A program made the position numbers and the translations under genes. A DNA stretch of 64,000 nt from Clostridium putrefaciens. Lineage in GTDB: Bacteria > Bacillota > Clostridia > Clostridiales > Clostridiaceae. The notes below the pieces were generated by a model, which saw only the letters and a program-made list of their open reading frames with translations, was not told the origin of the DNA and searched no databases. This document shows, piece by piece, positions 24,845 through 35,003 of this stretch (its first letter is position 1; every line of letters starts with the position of its first letter). The stretch lies in the NCBI RefSeq assembly GCF_900461105.1, contig NZ_UFWZ01000001.1, forward strand, positions 2,507,001-2,571,000, given 5' to 3'.

Positions 24845-24874
24845 TATCTTCCTTATATCTTTTATATAAAGTTG

Positions 24875-24903
24875 TTGACTTAATATTCTGAATAGTATAT
24901 AAT
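24875..24903 (+). promoter_or_regulatory. Near-consensus sigma-A promoter
   Basis: TTGACT (24875-24880), 17-bp spacer, TATAAT (24898-24903). This is the best promoter I saw in the window, yet no long ORF follows on this strand. Confidence 0.75.
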
Positions 24904-24909
24904 TAGTTT

Positions 24910-25269
24910 AACAACATGAATTAGCAAAACTGTCCTCCTCATATATAAATTGCAAATAAATATAAATAGATTGTAGGAGGTGATAAAAGATTTATAAGGT
25001 AAAGGTAATACTTCTAGAATATTAATAAGAAAAGAGGTGAGACCACCAGAAAGTTAAATTTCACAAATAAACCATTTAAATTTGTTTTCCTCTTTTTAAA
25101 GGGTTAATTTTAAATATAACCATTAAGTAATATCTAAGAGAGAATAACAAGTGCATCTAAGGAAGGAGACCCTATATTGACATACACAGAAAATAGTCCG
25201 CCAAAAAACAATGAAAGTTAGGGCGCTTACTAAAGGTATTTATTTAAATAGTAAGCACTCTAACTTTTT
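24910..25269 (+). ncRNA. Candidate small RNA or leader-only transcript
   Basis: A roughly 360-nt unit bounded by a near-consensus promoter and a hairpin terminator, with the next gene convergent, so it is not a leader of anything. It contains a strong AGGAGG (24975-24980) that could pair with CCTCCT (24934-24939), and two further ribosome-site-like stretches each followed by tiny ORFs: GTGAGACCACCAGAAAGTTAA (six codons plus stop) and a 14-codon TTG ORF starting at 25176 that ends inside the terminator stem. I match it to no known RNA class. It may be regulatory RNA, a tiny-peptide operon, or a decayed region. Confidence 0.45.
25214..25269. terminator. Terminator shared by candidate RNA and lplA
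   Basis: AAAGTTAG plus GCTTACTA pair with TAGTAAGC plus CTAACTTT around a 3-base internal loop, with a T5 tail on the plus strand. The hairpin also lies 44 bp past the lplA stop on the other strand. Confidence 0.75.
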
Positions 25270-25312
25270 AATGTTATTAAATAGCGTTTATTAGTTATCC
25301 TTTGCAAAATAA

Positions 25313-26290
25313 TCAAAATAATACTTGGATCAATTCTTCTTTTGTAATATTAGACATGTAATTAGACATATCTACATCATTTAATGCTTCAACAACAGCG
25401 GTTCTTTCGTGTTTTATTCCTTTAAGGGTATTTTCTAAAGCTATTATATCTTCTCTACCAAAGAAGTCTCCATATATTTTAATTTCATTAATAACTCCAA
25501 GCTTTACATCAATATTAATTTCTACTGTTCCACCTTTAAACTTCTTCTCTTCTTTAAAGTTATATTTAGGTGACTTACCGAAGTTCCAATCCCAGGTACT
25601 ATACTTTTCTTCTCTAAGTTTAGTTATAATGAGTAATTCTTCTTCTTTAAACACTTCAATACTTGCATCCTCTTTAACAACTAAGTGGTTAAATATTGCC
25701 TCTTTAAATTCTAATACATTCATAGGATTATGGTTTAAGTGATCACTTATATTAGTAACTCTGCTACTAATAGACTTTACACTTTTATCTGTAAATTTAA
25801 TAGGTTTTGAAACAAGTGCTTTGCTTAAATCAGCCATACTTGAAGAAAATAATAAAGTACCGTGATGCATTACCCTATTCTTATGCTTGCACTGAGCATT
25901 TCCTGAAAATTTCTTACCTTCTATTAAAAGATCATTTCTTCCTGAAAATTCAGCCTTAACTCCAAGTTCATGTAAAACTGAAATTATTGGCTTCACAAAC
26001 TTTTCGAAATCATTAAAGCTTTGTCCATCATTTACTATAAATGTGAAGTTTATATTTCCAAGATCATGGAATACAGATCCACCTCCTGTAAGTCTTCTAA
26101 CTACCTTTATATTATTTTCTGTTATATAATCTAAATTTATTTCAGAAAGTGTATTTTGATTCTTTCCTACTACTATGCAAGATTCGTCTCTCCAAAGCAT
26201 AAAACATTCCTCATCAGTATGCTTTAATAAATATTCTTCTGATGCTAAATTAAAATAAGCGTCTGTATTTAAATTATTTATATATCTCAT
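25313..26290 (-). CDS. lplA: Lipoate-protein ligase A
   Basis: A 325-residue enzyme that activates lipoate with ATP and attaches it to lysines of acceptor proteins. The BPL/LPL catalytic fold is seen in CIVVGKNQN, VVRRLTGGGSVFHDLGNINF, GRNDLLIEGKKFSGNAQ and HHGTLLFS, followed by the accessory C-terminal domain (about 240-325). It lies directly downstream of the glycine cleavage genes on the same strand, across a hairpin at 26458-26491. Its obvious client is the H protein encoded in that cluster. AAAGGAG precedes the ATG. It would let the cell use scavenged lipoate. Confidence 0.95.
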   Translation of the reverse strand: MRYINNLNTDAYFNLASEEYLLKHTDEECFMLWRDESCIVVGKNQNTLSEINLDYITENNIKVVRRLTGGGSVFHDLGNINFTFIVNDGQSFNDFEKFVKPIISVLHELGVKAEFSGRNDLLIEGKKFSGNAQCKHKNRVMHHGTLLFSSSMADLSKALVSKPIKFTDKSVKSISSRVTNISDHLNHNPMNVLEFKEAIFNHLVVKEDASIEVFKEEELLIITKLREEKYSTWDWNFGKSPKYNFKEEKKFKGGTVEINIDVKLGVINEIKIYGDFFGREDIIALENTLKGIKHERTAVVEALNDVDMSNYMSNITKEELIQVLF

Positions 26291-26457
26291 GTTATTTCTC
26301 CTTTGTCTTTAAATTTTCAAAGACTTGTTATTAAAACCTTTATTTAAAACCATAATCTATTTATTAAAACTATTATTTTATATTTATAGAATTGAAATTC
26401 AAGATTTTTATAGTTGATATTTATCATATCAAAACCATTATTTTTTATAACTAAAAT

Positions 26458-26491
26458 CCACATATCCTTAGATTAATGTAAGAATATGTGG
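26458..26491 (-). terminator. Possible terminator between lpdA and lplA
   Basis: CCACATAT / ATATGTGG stem followed on the minus strand by ATTTTAG. It is modest, so some read-through into lplA is likely. Confidence 0.5.
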
Positions 26492-26529
26492 AAGATAGTA
26501 TTATTATACTCATAACATAATGAGTCTTT

Positions 26530-27927
26530 TTATTTTCTAGGAGGAGCTATATGAATTGCTTCGTTTTTCAATCCTAAAGCAGCTTCATAAAATGCTTCGC
26601 TTAATGTTGGATGTGCATGTACTGTTTTTTTGATATCTTCTACACTAAGCTTATTATTTATTGCAAGTGCCCCTTCATGGATTATGTCAGAAGCATGTGG
26701 TCCCATAATGTGTACTCCTATTATGGTATCATCTTCTTTAAGTGATAGTATTTTTATAAATCCATCCCCTTCTCCAAGAGATAGTGCTTTTCCGTTAGCA
26801 CCAAACATAAATTTACTTGCATTATATTGAAGTTCTGTTTTTTTAGCCTCATCTTCAGTTACCCCAACTGAAGCAACTTCTGGAAATACAAATATGCAAT
26901 CTGGTATAATTGCTTCATATTTTTCATTTGTAAGTCCAGCTATATGTTCTACTGCATAAACTCCTTGATGAGATGCAGCATGAGCTAAAAGTGATATACC
27001 GTTCACGTCCCCAATCGCATATATACCCTCTATATTAGTTTTAAGATTCTCGTCTACCCTTATACCTTTTTTATCCATAACTATACCTAATGATTCTATA
27101 TCTAAGCCTTTTACATTGGCTCTTCTCCCCTTAGAAATCAATATTGTATCCGCTGTTATAGACATTTCTCCCTTTTTACCCTCAGCTTTTATAACAAGTT
27201 TTCCCCCTTGTCTTTCAATAGATTTTACATCTACTGATGACTTAACTTCTATGCCTTGTTTCTTTAGATACGCAGAATATCGTTTTGTAATATCACTATC
27301 TACAGATGGAAACATTGTTGTTGAAGCTTTAATAACTGTAACTTTAGTCTTCATAGCATTAAATATTCCTGCGAATTCTAATCCTATTACCCCTCCTCCT
27401 AAAACTACTAACTCTTCTGGTATTTTATCAAATTCTAAAAGTTCATCACTAGTTACAACACCTTTTTCTTCACTACCCTTTATGCTCGGCATATATGGAA
27501 CAGATCCCGTAGCTATTATAATGTTTTTAGCTATAATATCTTGAACACCATCTATAGTTTTAACAGTAACTGTATTTTTATCTTTTAAAGTAGCCTCTCC
27601 AGAAATAACTTGTACTTTATTAGCTTTTAAAAGTTGTTCTACTCCTGATACTAGAGTATGTACAATTTTATTTTTTCTATCTTGTACCTTTGCTACATCT
27701 ATGCTGTAATCAGAAACATTTATTCCAAACTTATCTATATTTTCTAATATATTAAGTATTTCAGCATTTCTATAAAGAGCTTTTGTAGGTATACAACCTC
27801 TATTAAGACACGTACCACCTAGCTTATCTTTTTCTACTACTGTAACAGCAAGTCCAAGTTGGGCTGCTCTTATAGCAGCCACATACCCACCTGGACCTCC
27901 TCCTATTATAATTATATCCTTATCCAT
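26530..27927 (-). CDS. lpdA: Dihydrolipoyl dehydrogenase (glycine cleavage L protein)
   Basis: A 465-residue FAD enzyme that reoxidises the dihydrolipoyl arm of the H protein with NAD+. The FAD motif is IIIGGGPGGYVAA. The redox disulfide is in GGTCLNRGCIPTKAL (about 40-45), the NAD motif is VVLGGGVIGLEFA, the second FAD motif is GIYAIGDVNG, and the C-terminal interface carries the active His-Glu in HAHPTLSEAFYE. It follows gcvPB by 15 bp. Two ATGs are 9 bp apart; the second is better spaced from AGGAGG. No E1/E2 dehydrogenase genes are near, so its main role is glycine cleavage. Confidence 0.95.
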   Translation of the reverse strand: MDKDIIIIGGGPGGYVAAIRAAQLGLAVTVVEKDKLGGTCLNRGCIPTKALYRNAEILNILENIDKFGINVSDYSIDVAKVQDRKNKIVHTLVSGVEQLLKANKVQVISGEATLKDKNTVTVKTIDGVQDIIAKNIIIATGSVPYMPSIKGSEEKGVVTSDELLEFDKIPEELVVLGGGVIGLEFAGIFNAMKTKVTVIKASTTMFPSVDSDITKRYSAYLKKQGIEVKSSVDVKSIERQGGKLVIKAEGKKGEMSITADTILISKGRRANVKGLDIESLGIVMDKKGIRVDENLKTNIEGIYAIGDVNGISLLAHAASHQGVYAVEHIAGLTNEKYEAIIPDCIFVFPEVASVGVTEDEAKKTELQYNASKFMFGANGKALSLGEGDGFIKILSLKEDDTIIGVHIMGPHASDIIHEGALAINNKLSVEDIKKTVHAHPTLSEAFYEAALGLKNEAIHIAPPRK

Positions 27928-27942
27928 TATACACATATCCTC

Positions 27943-29403
27943 CTAATTCTCTTTACTCCATTTTACAATTGGAGTTCTTGCAGCTTTTACCTCATCTAGT
28001 CTTCTAACCGGAGTATTGTGAGGAGCTGTTTTAAAGATTTCAGGATCCTTTTCTGCTTCTTTAGCTATTTTAATCATAACATCAATAAACTCATCAATAG
28101 TTTCTTTGCTCTCAGTTTCAGTAGGCTCTATCATAAGCGCACTATCAACTATAAGAGGGAAATAAACTGTTGGTGGATGGAAGCCGTAATCTATGAGTCT
28201 TTTTGCAATATCAAGAGTTGAAACCCCTGTTTCTTTATTTTTTATTCCTGCAAATACTACTTCATGTTTACATACTTTATCAATAGCTATCTTATAGTAA
28301 TCTTTTAGTCTTTCTTTAATGTAGTTAGCATTAAGAACAGCAACTTCTGAAGCTTCTTTTAATCCATCGCTACCTAAAGTTAATATATAAGTATGAGCTC
28401 TTACTAAAACTCCAAAGTTTCCATAAAAATTCTTTATCTTACCTATAGACTCTGGCTTATCATAATCTAAGGTAAATGCTTCATTTACTTTTTTAACTGC
28501 TGGAATAGGTAAGAACTTTTCTAATTCTTTTTTAACTCCAACGGGTCCTGATCCTGGTCCCCCTCCACCATGAGGTGTAGAGAATGTTTTATGAAGATTT
28601 AAGTGACACACATCAAATCCCATATCTCCAGGTCTTGTAAGTCCCATTACTGCATTTAGATTAGCTCCATCATAATAAAGTAATCCACCCGCTTCATGAA
28701 CAAGATCTGCTATTTGTCTTATGTCTTTTTCAAACAAACCTAATGTATTAGGATTTGTAAGCATAAGACCAGCTATCTCGTCATTTAATACCGCTTTTAA
28801 TGCATCAAGATCTACAGTACCATCTTTGTTTGATTTTATTTCTACTATATCAAATCCAACCACTTTCGCACTAGCTGGATTAGTTCCATGAGCTGAGTCA
28901 GGAACTATTATTTTATTTCTCTTTTTATCGCCTCTACTCCTATGATATTCTTTAATTATCATAAGTCCTGTAAGCTCTCCATGAGCTCCAGCTGCTGGTT
29001 GAAGCGTAAATGCATCAAGTCCTGTAATTTCGCATAAATTTCCTGATAGATTATACATAAGTTCTAGAGCACCTTGTATTTGATCTTCTTTTTGATAAGG
29101 ATGAATTCTAGAAAAACCATTTAAAACTGCCATATCTTCATTTATCTTAGGATTGTATTTCATAGTACAAGATCCTAGTGGATAAAATCCCATATCTACA
29201 CTATAATTCTTATTAGAAAGCGCTGTGTAATGTCTTACTACATCAACTTCACTAACTTCTGGTAATTCTATTTCATCATCTCTTAAAAGGTCCTTTGGAA
29301 GCAACTCCTCAAGCTCTATATCTGGAACGTCTAACTTTGGAAGTGAATATGCTTTTCTTCCGTCTTTTGAAAGTTCAAATATTAGTTTACTATAATCTCT
29401 CAT
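27943..29403 (-). CDS. gcvPB: Glycine dehydrogenase (decarboxylating) subunit 2
   Basis: A 486-residue PLP-dependent subunit of the P protein, which decarboxylates glycine and passes the aminomethyl group to the lipoyl H protein. The PLP lysine lies in [30 protein letters not shown] and HGTNPASA are also conserved. The start codon directly abuts the gcvPA stop (TAGATG), so translation is coupled. The two-subunit form is usual in clostridia, in place of the single long P protein of enterics. Length is normal for the subunit. Confidence 0.96.
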   Translation of the reverse strand: MRDYSKLIFELSKDGRKAYSLPKLDVPDIELEELLPKDLLRDDEIELPEVSEVDVVRHYTALSNKNYSVDMGFYPLGSCTMKYNPKINEDMAVLNGFSRIHPYQKEDQIQGALELMYNLSGNLCEITGLDAFTLQPAAGAHGELTGLMIIKEYHRSRGDKKRNKIIVPDSAHGTNPASAKVVGFDIVEIKSNKDGTVDLDALKAVLNDEIAGLMLTNPNTLGLFEKDIRQIADLVHEAGGLLYYDGANLNAVMGLTRPGDMGFDVCHLNLHKTFSTPHGGGGPGSGPVGVKKELEKFLPIPAVKKVNEAFTLDYDKPESIGKIKNFYGNFGVLVRAHTYILTLGSDGLKEASEVAVLNANYIKERLKDYYKIAIDKVCKHEVVFAGIKNKETGVSTLDIAKRLIDYGFHPPTVYFPLIVDSALMIEPTETESKETIDEFIDVMIKIAKEAEKDPEIFKTAPHNTPVRRLDEVKAARTPIVKWSKEN

Positions 29404-30747
29404 CTATATCACCTCCATTACCTTAACTAGCTTATCTATATCAGATTTACTTCTTTTTTCTGTAACACATAAAAGCATAGTATTTTTATATTCTTCATAA
29501 TCCTTTGTTATATTGTATCCACCTAATATGCCTTTATCTTCAAGACCCTCATTAGCTTTATCTACATCTTTATCTAAAACTACTGCAAATTCTTTAAAGA
29601 AAGGTTTATCTTTAAATAAAGGTTTTACCTTCCCAGATTCAATTAACTTGTTATAAGCATAATGAGATTTCTTTATACACTGTTCTGCCACCTCTTTAAT
29701 TCCTTGCTTTCCAAGTGTGGACATATAAATAGCTGCTGATATAGCATTTAATGTCTGATCTGAACATATATTTGAAGTTGCCTTTTCACGTCTTATATGT
29801 TGCTCTCTTGCTTGAAGAGTTAATACAAAACCTCTTTTTCCATCTACATCTTCAGTTTGTCCAACTATTCTTCCTGGTAATTTTCTCATAAGCTTAGAAG
29901 TTGCTGTCATGAATCCTACGCAAGGTCCTCCGAAGTTTATGTTTTGTCCTAGTGCTTGTCCTTCTCCCACTGCAATATCCGCCCCTAGTTTTCCTGGGCT
30001 TTTAAGTATACCAAGTGAAATTGGATCTACACTCATTATGAAAAGTGATTTATTATCATGTATTATTTTTTCAGCCTCGCTAACATCTTCTATTATTCCA
30101 AAGAAATTAGGACTTTGAATTAATACTCCTGCTGTGTCTTTGTCCATAATACCTTTTAAGCTTTCTATATTTGTAGTACCGTCTTTCTCTTCTATTTCAA
30201 CATATTCTACATCTCTAAACTTTAAGTAGGTCTCTAAAACCTTTCTTGTTTCAGGATTCACTGTTTTAGATACTAATACCTTTTTTCTTCTAGTTGACAC
30301 AGATGATAATATTGCTGCTTCTGCTGCTGCTGTTGGTCCATCATACATTGATGCATTAGCTACATCAAGGCCTGTAAGCTCGCAAATCATACTTTGGAAT
30401 TCAAATACTCCTTGTAATGTCCCTTGGCTTATCTCTGGTTGATATGGAGTATAAGCTGTATAAAATTCAGATCTAGATACTAAATGCTTTATTACTGATG
30501 GTATATAATGGTCATAAGCACCTGCCCCTAAGAAACAAATATAATCATCTATACTTTTATTCTTTCTTGCAAGTTCACTAACTCTATTGGATACTTCTAA
30601 TTCAGAAGCTGACTTTTCAATTTGAAGCTCCTTATTTAATAAAACGTTTTCTGGAATATCCATAAAAAGATCTTCCATAGTTTTAACACCTATGGCTTTA
30701 AGCATCTCTTCCTTATCTTGGTCTATATTTGCGATATAAGGATACAT
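29404..30747 (-). CDS. gcvPA: Glycine dehydrogenase (decarboxylating) subunit 1
   Basis: A 447-residue partner of gcvPB that completes the P protein. Conserved segments include [54 protein letters not shown] and [12 protein letters not shown]. It lies 3 bp after gcvH and abuts gcvPB, with AAGGAGGGG ahead of its ATG. It carries the fold of the PLP family but the PLP lysine is on the other subunit. Length is usual. Confidence 0.96.
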   Translation of the reverse strand: MYPYIANIDQDKEEMLKAIGVKTMEDLFMDIPENVLLNKELQIEKSASELEVSNRVSELARKNKSIDDYICFLGAGAYDHYIPSVIKHLVSRSEFYTAYTPYQPEISQGTLQGVFEFQSMICELTGLDVANASMYDGPTAAAEAAILSSVSTRRKKVLVSKTVNPETRKVLETYLKFRDVEYVEIEEKDGTTNIESLKGIMDKDTAGVLIQSPNFFGIIEDVSEAEKIIHDNKSLFIMSVDPISLGILKSPGKLGADIAVGEGQALGQNINFGGPCVGFMTATSKLMRKLPGRIVGQTEDVDGKRGFVLTLQAREQHIRREKATSNICSDQTLNAISAAIYMSTLGKQGIKEVAEQCIKKSHYAYNKLIESGKVKPLFKDKPFFKEFAVVLDKDVDKANEGLEDKGILGGYNITKDYEEYKNTMLLCVTEKRSKSDIDKLVKVMEVI

Positions 30748-30750
30748 ATT

Positions 30751-31134
30751 TTACCCCTCCTTATTACATAACTCCTGATAATTTTCAGCATTTATTAATT
30801 CATTTAATTCTTCTTTATTAGTTACTTCTACACATAATAACCAATTATCATATGGATTATCATTTAAAACACTAGGATCCTCTACTACTTCTTCATTAAC
30901 CTCTAATATCTTACCGCTAATTGGCATAAGAGAATCTGAAGCTGCCTTTACTGATTCAATAACTCCAAATACTTCTTCCTTTTCGAATTCACTATCTATC
31001 TCTGGTAATTCAACAAATACTATAGATCCTAAAGAGTGTTGAGCAAAGTCTGTAAGTCCTATATAAGCTTTATCCCCTTCTACCTTTACCCAATCGTGAT
31101 CCTTTGTATATAATAGTTCTTTTAAAACTTTCAT
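30751..31134 (-). CDS. gcvH: Glycine cleavage system H protein
   Basis: A 127-residue lipoyl carrier that shuttles the aminomethyl group between P, T and L proteins. The lipoylated lysine is in GVIESVKAASD (about residue 63), preceded by the usual acidic turn and followed by the SLMPISGKILEVNEEV hairpin. It lies 12 bp after gcvT and 3 bp before gcvPA. The lysine would be modified by the nearby LplA. Length and domain are complete. Confidence 0.97.
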   Translation of the reverse strand: MKVLKELLYTKDHDWVKVEGDKAYIGLTDFAQHSLGSIVFVELPEIDSEFEKEEVFGVIESVKAASDSLMPISGKILEVNEEVVEDPSVLNDNPYDNWLLCVEVTNKEELNELINAENYQELCNKEG

Positions 31135-31146
31135 ATTTAATACCCC

Positions 31147-32259
31147 CTATTTACTTTTAGTTTGTTTATTATAAAACTTTTTACTTATTATAGTTGCTTT
31201 TAATTTTCTATTTCTTACTTGGATAAATATTTCTTTACCCATTTCTGAATTCTCAATATTTATTAATGCACAACCGATATTTTTCTTTAGTGTTGGAGAG
31301 AAATATCCTGTAGTGACTACCCCTATTTCTTTTCCATTTTCATCTACTACATTATATCCATGTCTTGCAATTCCTTTATCCGTCATTTCAAATCCAATAA
31401 CTTTTCTCTTCAAACCTTCAGCTTTTTGTTTTTGTAAAACATCTTTACCCATAAACCCTTCTTTATTCAATTTAACAAAATATCCAAGTCCACCTTCTAG
31501 TGGAGTTATATCTTGAGAAATTTCATTTCCGTATAAAGGAAGGTTTGCTTCGAATCTTAAAGTGTCTCTAGCTCCAAGTCCTATAGGCTTAACTCCATCC
31601 TCTTTTCCTTCTTTTAATATTGCATCCCATAAGGTTACAATTCCTGAAGGATCCATATATATTTCAAATCCATCTTCACCTGTATATCCTGTTCTTGATA
31701 CTAAACAATCCACACCTTTAATTTTAACATTTCTCTTAAAATAGAAAAACTTAATTTCTGATAGATCTACATCCACCATTCTTTGAAGTATTTCTTGTGC
31801 TTTTGGCCCTTGAAGTGCTAATTGAGCATATTTAGGTGAAACGTTTTCTAATTCTATATCAAAACCCTCTTTATTGTCACAAAGCCATTTAAAGTCTTTA
31901 TCTGCATTGCTAGCATTTACAACTAAAAAGTAATCACCCTCATCAAATTTGTATAATATTAAATCATCTACGACTCCACCATTTTCATAACACATTAAAG
32001 TATAAACGACTTGATTGTTTTCTAAAATGCCTATGTCATTTGTCATAATATGTTGTAAAAACTTTAACGCATCTTTACCTTTTACTGTAATCTCTCCCAT
32101 ATGAGAAACATCAAATAAACCTGCATTATTTCTTACGGCTTCATGTTCTGGGATTATCCCTTCAAACTCTACTGGTAAAAGCCACCCAGCATAATCAACT
32201 GCTTTGCCACCGTATTTTTCATATGAGTCAATAAGTGGTGTTTTCCTTAAATTATCCAA
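31147..32259 (-). CDS. gcvT: Glycine cleavage system T protein (aminomethyltransferase)
   Basis: A 370-residue tetrahydrofolate-dependent enzyme that releases ammonia from the aminomethyl-H protein and forms methylene-THF. Signatures are KTPLIDSYEKYGGKAVDYAGW, GLFDVSHMGEI, SRTGYTGEDGFEIYM and GLGARDTLRFEANLPLYGNEI. It is the first gene of the minus-strand operon. The frame opens at ATG 32277, but GGGGGG is well placed for the TTG at 32259 and conservation starts there. I see no glycine riboswitch upstream, although many gcv operons have one. Confidence 0.95.
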   Translation of the reverse strand: MDNLRKTPLIDSYEKYGGKAVDYAGWLLPVEFEGIIPEHEAVRNNAGLFDVSHMGEITVKGKDALKFLQHIMTNDIGILENNQVVYTLMCYENGGVVDDLILYKFDEGDYFLVVNASNADKDFKWLCDNKEGFDIELENVSPKYAQLALQGPKAQEILQRMVDVDLSEIKFFYFKRNVKIKGVDCLVSRTGYTGEDGFEIYMDPSGIVTLWDAILKEGKEDGVKPIGLGARDTLRFEANLPLYGNEISQDITPLEGGLGYFVKLNKEGFMGKDVLQKQKAEGLKRKVIGFEMTDKGIARHGYNVVDENGKEIGVVTTGYFSPTLKKNIGCALINIENSEMGKEIFIQVRNRKLKATIISKKFYNKQTKSK

Positions 32260-32501
32260 TATTAGCCCCCCTATCATTTGAAATATATTATAAATAAACT
32301 TGACTTAACAAATTTATATAAATATTAAGCTTACTAAGAATTAAAAATACTATAGTAACTTGTTCTTTAAGACTATTATAAAGTTTCTTATAGAAAATTT
32401 CAATACATTTCACTGTTAATTACGAATTTTTTGAATGTTTAATCGATTGTATCTTTTTGCAAAATACCCCAACTCATTTATACGCCTTGATTCTAAGTTC
32501 T

Positions 32502-33545
32502 TTAATTGTTCTCAATGTACTTTACTAAAAGTTTCACATTATTTTCTATAGCTGATAAATGTGTTCTTTCATAGTGATGTGTAGAGTCTACACCAGGTCC
32601 TATACATGCAAATTTAAAATCTCCACCTTGAAGTATAGCGTGAGTAGCATCTGAACTATAAAAGTTAAAAACATCTACCCTGTAGTCTATATTATTTTCT
32701 CTTGCTATAGCTGAAAGTTTACGTCTTAATTCATAATCATAAACACTTTTATTATCTTTAGCTGCAATAGTTACAGCATACTCCGAAGATTCTTGTCCCT
32801 TTCCTACAGGTGCAATATCAATAGCTATCATTTCTTTAACTTTATATGATATGCTATTACCTGATACTCCATGTCCCATTTCTTCATAATTACTAATATA
32901 AATCTCTACAGTACAAGATGGTGTTATTTTATTTTCTTTTAAATATCTACATACTTCAAATACCATTGCTACTGCTAATTTATTATCTAAATATCTAGAT
33001 TTAACAAATCCACTTTCAGTTATCTTTGTTCTTGTATCCATATAAATAAAATCGCCAACATTTATACCAATATCTAGTACATCCCTTTTGCTTTCAACCT
33101 TTTCATCTATTCTTATTATCATATTATTTTCATTTCTACTTAAATTCGCAACTTCTTGTCCATGTATGTGAGTAGATGCGGTTCTAGGAATAACAGATCC
33201 ACTTATCTCACGTCCAGATTCAGTTATTATATGACAGTTCTCCCCTTCAATGGATCCAAAACATCCCCCTCCTATTCTTTTATATTTAAGCTTACCATCA
33301 GCTTCTATTTCCTTCACCATAGCTCCTAATGTATCCATGTGAGCAGATATGATTATTTCTTCCTCTGTATTTTTACCCTCTAACGTAGCAATTAATGCGC
33401 CTTTTTTTGTTATAACTGTTTTTAATCCTAGCTTTTCAAAATCTAATCTAGCTTCCTCAATAGCCATTTTAGTATATCCTCCAGGACTTGGTATATCCAT
33501 ATATTTCCTCATCATATTTAGCAAGTATTTCATATCAATATTCAT
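32502..33545 (-). CDS. M42 family metallopeptidase
   Basis: A 347-residue dizinc aminopeptidase of the PepA/FrvX/tetrahedral-aminopeptidase group, once mis-named endoglucanase. Metal and catalytic motifs are SAHMDTLGAMV (first His and Asp), RYLDNKLA (bridging Asp), SNYEEMGHG (general-base Glu and ligand), AIDIAPVG (Asp) and DSTHHYERTH (His). The dodecameric members trim short peptides in the cytosol. GGAGGG sets the start at 33545 rather than the TTG at 33560. It stands alone and is divergent from the ATP-cone gene. Confidence 0.93.
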   Translation of the reverse strand: MNIDMKYLLNMMRKYMDIPSPGGYTKMAIEEARLDFEKLGLKTVITKKGALIATLEGKNTEEEIIISAHMDTLGAMVKEIEADGKLKYKRIGGGCFGSIEGENCHIITESGREISGSVIPRTASTHIHGQEVANLSRNENNMIIRIDEKVESKRDVLDIGINVGDFIYMDTRTKITESGFVKSRYLDNKLAVAMVFEVCRYLKENKITPSCTVEIYISNYEEMGHGVSGNSISYKVKEMIAIDIAPVGKGQESSEYAVTIAAKDNKSVYDYELRRKLSAIARENNIDYRVDVFNFYSSDATHAILQGGDFKFACIGPGVDSTHHYERTHLSAIENNVKLLVKYIENN

Positions 33546-33697
33546 ATTTATTCCCTCCAATAATTATATATTACAGGTTTTATTATATCACAAACTATTT
33601 TGATATTAGATCCACATCAACTAGTAATATTGCAAGACATCCTTATATTTTGAAATATCAAGAAATAGAGGTATAATAAAAAAAAGGAGGTGTCTAC

Positions 33698-33967
33698 ATG
33701 AATGTAATAAAAAAGAATGGTAGAATAGAAGACTTTGATGAAAAAAAACTCGGAACAAGCATATTAAATGCTGCTTTAGATGCAAACACAAACTTAACTC
33801 AAGGTGATATAAATAACTTAATCAAAGAAATTTGTACCGAAATAAAAAAACTAGGTAATGATAGAACCTCAAGTTATGAGCTATTTGCTTTAACTATTAC
33901 TATTTTAAAAAGACAGGGTTTTAAAAACTTAGCAAAGGAATATGTACTTTATTCAATAAATTCTTAA
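33698..33967 (+). CDS. Stand-alone ATP-cone domain protein
   Basis: An 89-residue protein made only of an ATP-cone (MNVIKKNGRIEDFDEKKL, ILNAALDAN, then SYELFALTITILKRQGF). ATP cones sense ATP/dATP in ribonucleotide reductases and in the repressor NrdR. Here there is no zinc ribbon and no reductase, so the protein may regulate another partner in trans. AAAGGAGG precedes the ATG. No nrd gene is in the window. Confidence 0.85.
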   Translation: MNVIKKNGRIEDFDEKKLGTSILNAALDANTNLTQGDINNLIKEICTEIKKLGNDRTSSYELFALTITILKRQGFKNLAKEYVLYSINS

Positions 33968-33968
33968 T

Positions 33969-34002
33969 AAAAGCAGCCTAATTATAATATTAGGCTGCTT
34001 TT
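33969..34002. terminator. Bidirectional terminator
   Basis: AAAAGCAGCCTAAT / ATTAGGCTGCTTTT with a 6-nt loop, T-flanked on both strands, lying between the convergent ATP-cone and CorA-like genes. Confidence 0.9.
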
Positions 34003-34003
34003 A

Positions 34004-34861
34004 TTACTCCTTTTTACTCTTAAAAAAGTAGATCATACCAATCACTACCGCAGACATCATAATAGATACAGTTATATAAAATCCTTGTGGATGTTCTAAT
34101 AAGGGCATAAACTTAAAATTCATACCAAATATTCCTGATAGTATACTAGCAGGAAGTAACATTACTGTAATAAATGTCAAAAGTTCCATAGTCTTATTCA
34201 TTCTATTAGAATATATTGAGTTATAAATATCTATACAAGAATATATCGATGACTCAACATTTTCTGCTAAATTCAATGTATCTTGAAACGAAAAAAATAA
34301 TTTATCATATAGTTTAATGTCTTCAAATTCATCTTCAAGATAAACTAATATAGACTTATAATAATTAGTACACCTTTTAATCATATATATTTTCTTTTTA
34401 TCCTTTAATAAAGATTCAAGTTGTATACTATCTTTAGCCACAGCATCTTCAAATCTAAGCTCCACATCATCTTCTATCTTTATTAGCTTTTGATCATAAC
34501 TTAACATAAAGAACTGAAATAATGACAAAAACACACTTTTATAATCTATTCCTTTATTTCTGCTTATCTTTTCTTCTATAAATTCTATAAACCCTTTTTC
34601 TTTAAAATATAAAGACACCAATCCTTCTTCAAGTATAGCCTCAACCCTTTTTTTATTTAATTCATCTACATAAGGCATATTAATAACTATCTTGTTTTTA
34701 TCCTTTATTTCTATATCCCTACTAAAATTAATATTTGAACTCCTTTTAGTAAACATATCTTCATATACATCTGTTAAATATAGTACTGCATCTTCACCTT
34801 TTATTTCTTTATATCTTTTATTACTATCCATTTTACCATCTTTATATAGGACTATACCCAA
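34004..34861 (-). CDS. CorA-like Mg2+/divalent cation transporter
   Basis: A 285-residue protein with a cytosolic alpha/beta funnel, a long helix, and two C-terminal membrane helices. The selectivity motif GMN follows the first helix (LSGIFGMNFKFMPL), which identifies the CorA superfamily. The loop after GMN (PLLEHPQGFY) keeps the acidic-Pro-Gly feature of CorA loops. The protein is somewhat shorter than E. coli CorA (316). The start is TTG behind AGAGGAG. Together with mgtA it gives the window two Mg2+ uptake systems, but no riboswitch is visible upstream of this gene. Confidence 0.88.
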   Translation of the reverse strand: MGIVLYKDGKMDSNKRYKEIKGEDAVLYLTDVYEDMFTKRSSNINFSRDIEIKDKNKIVINMPYVDELNKKRVEAILEEGLVSLYFKEKGFIEFIEEKISRNKGIDYKSVFLSLFQFFMLSYDQKLIKIEDDVELRFEDAVAKDSIQLESLLKDKKKIYMIKRCTNYYKSILVYLEDEFEDIKLYDKLFFSFQDTLNLAENVESSIYSCIDIYNSIYSNRMNKTMELLTFITVMLLPASILSGIFGMNFKFMPLLEHPQGFYITVSIMMSAVVIGMIYFFKSKKE

Positions 34862-35003
34862 ACTAACATCTCCTCTAAACTATGATAATTAATTATGTTA
34901 TATATTTAAAACAAGTGTATCTAATAATTACTTTAAATATATGTTGTATACTATTATAATGTATTTAAGAATAGTATAATAGAGTAACTAAGGAGGATTT
35001 AAA

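Noticed and set aside
32260-32501. Possible glycine riboswitch upstream of gcvT
   Set aside because: I looked for the paired glycine aptamer blocks on the minus strand and found none; the gap is plain AT-rich sequence.
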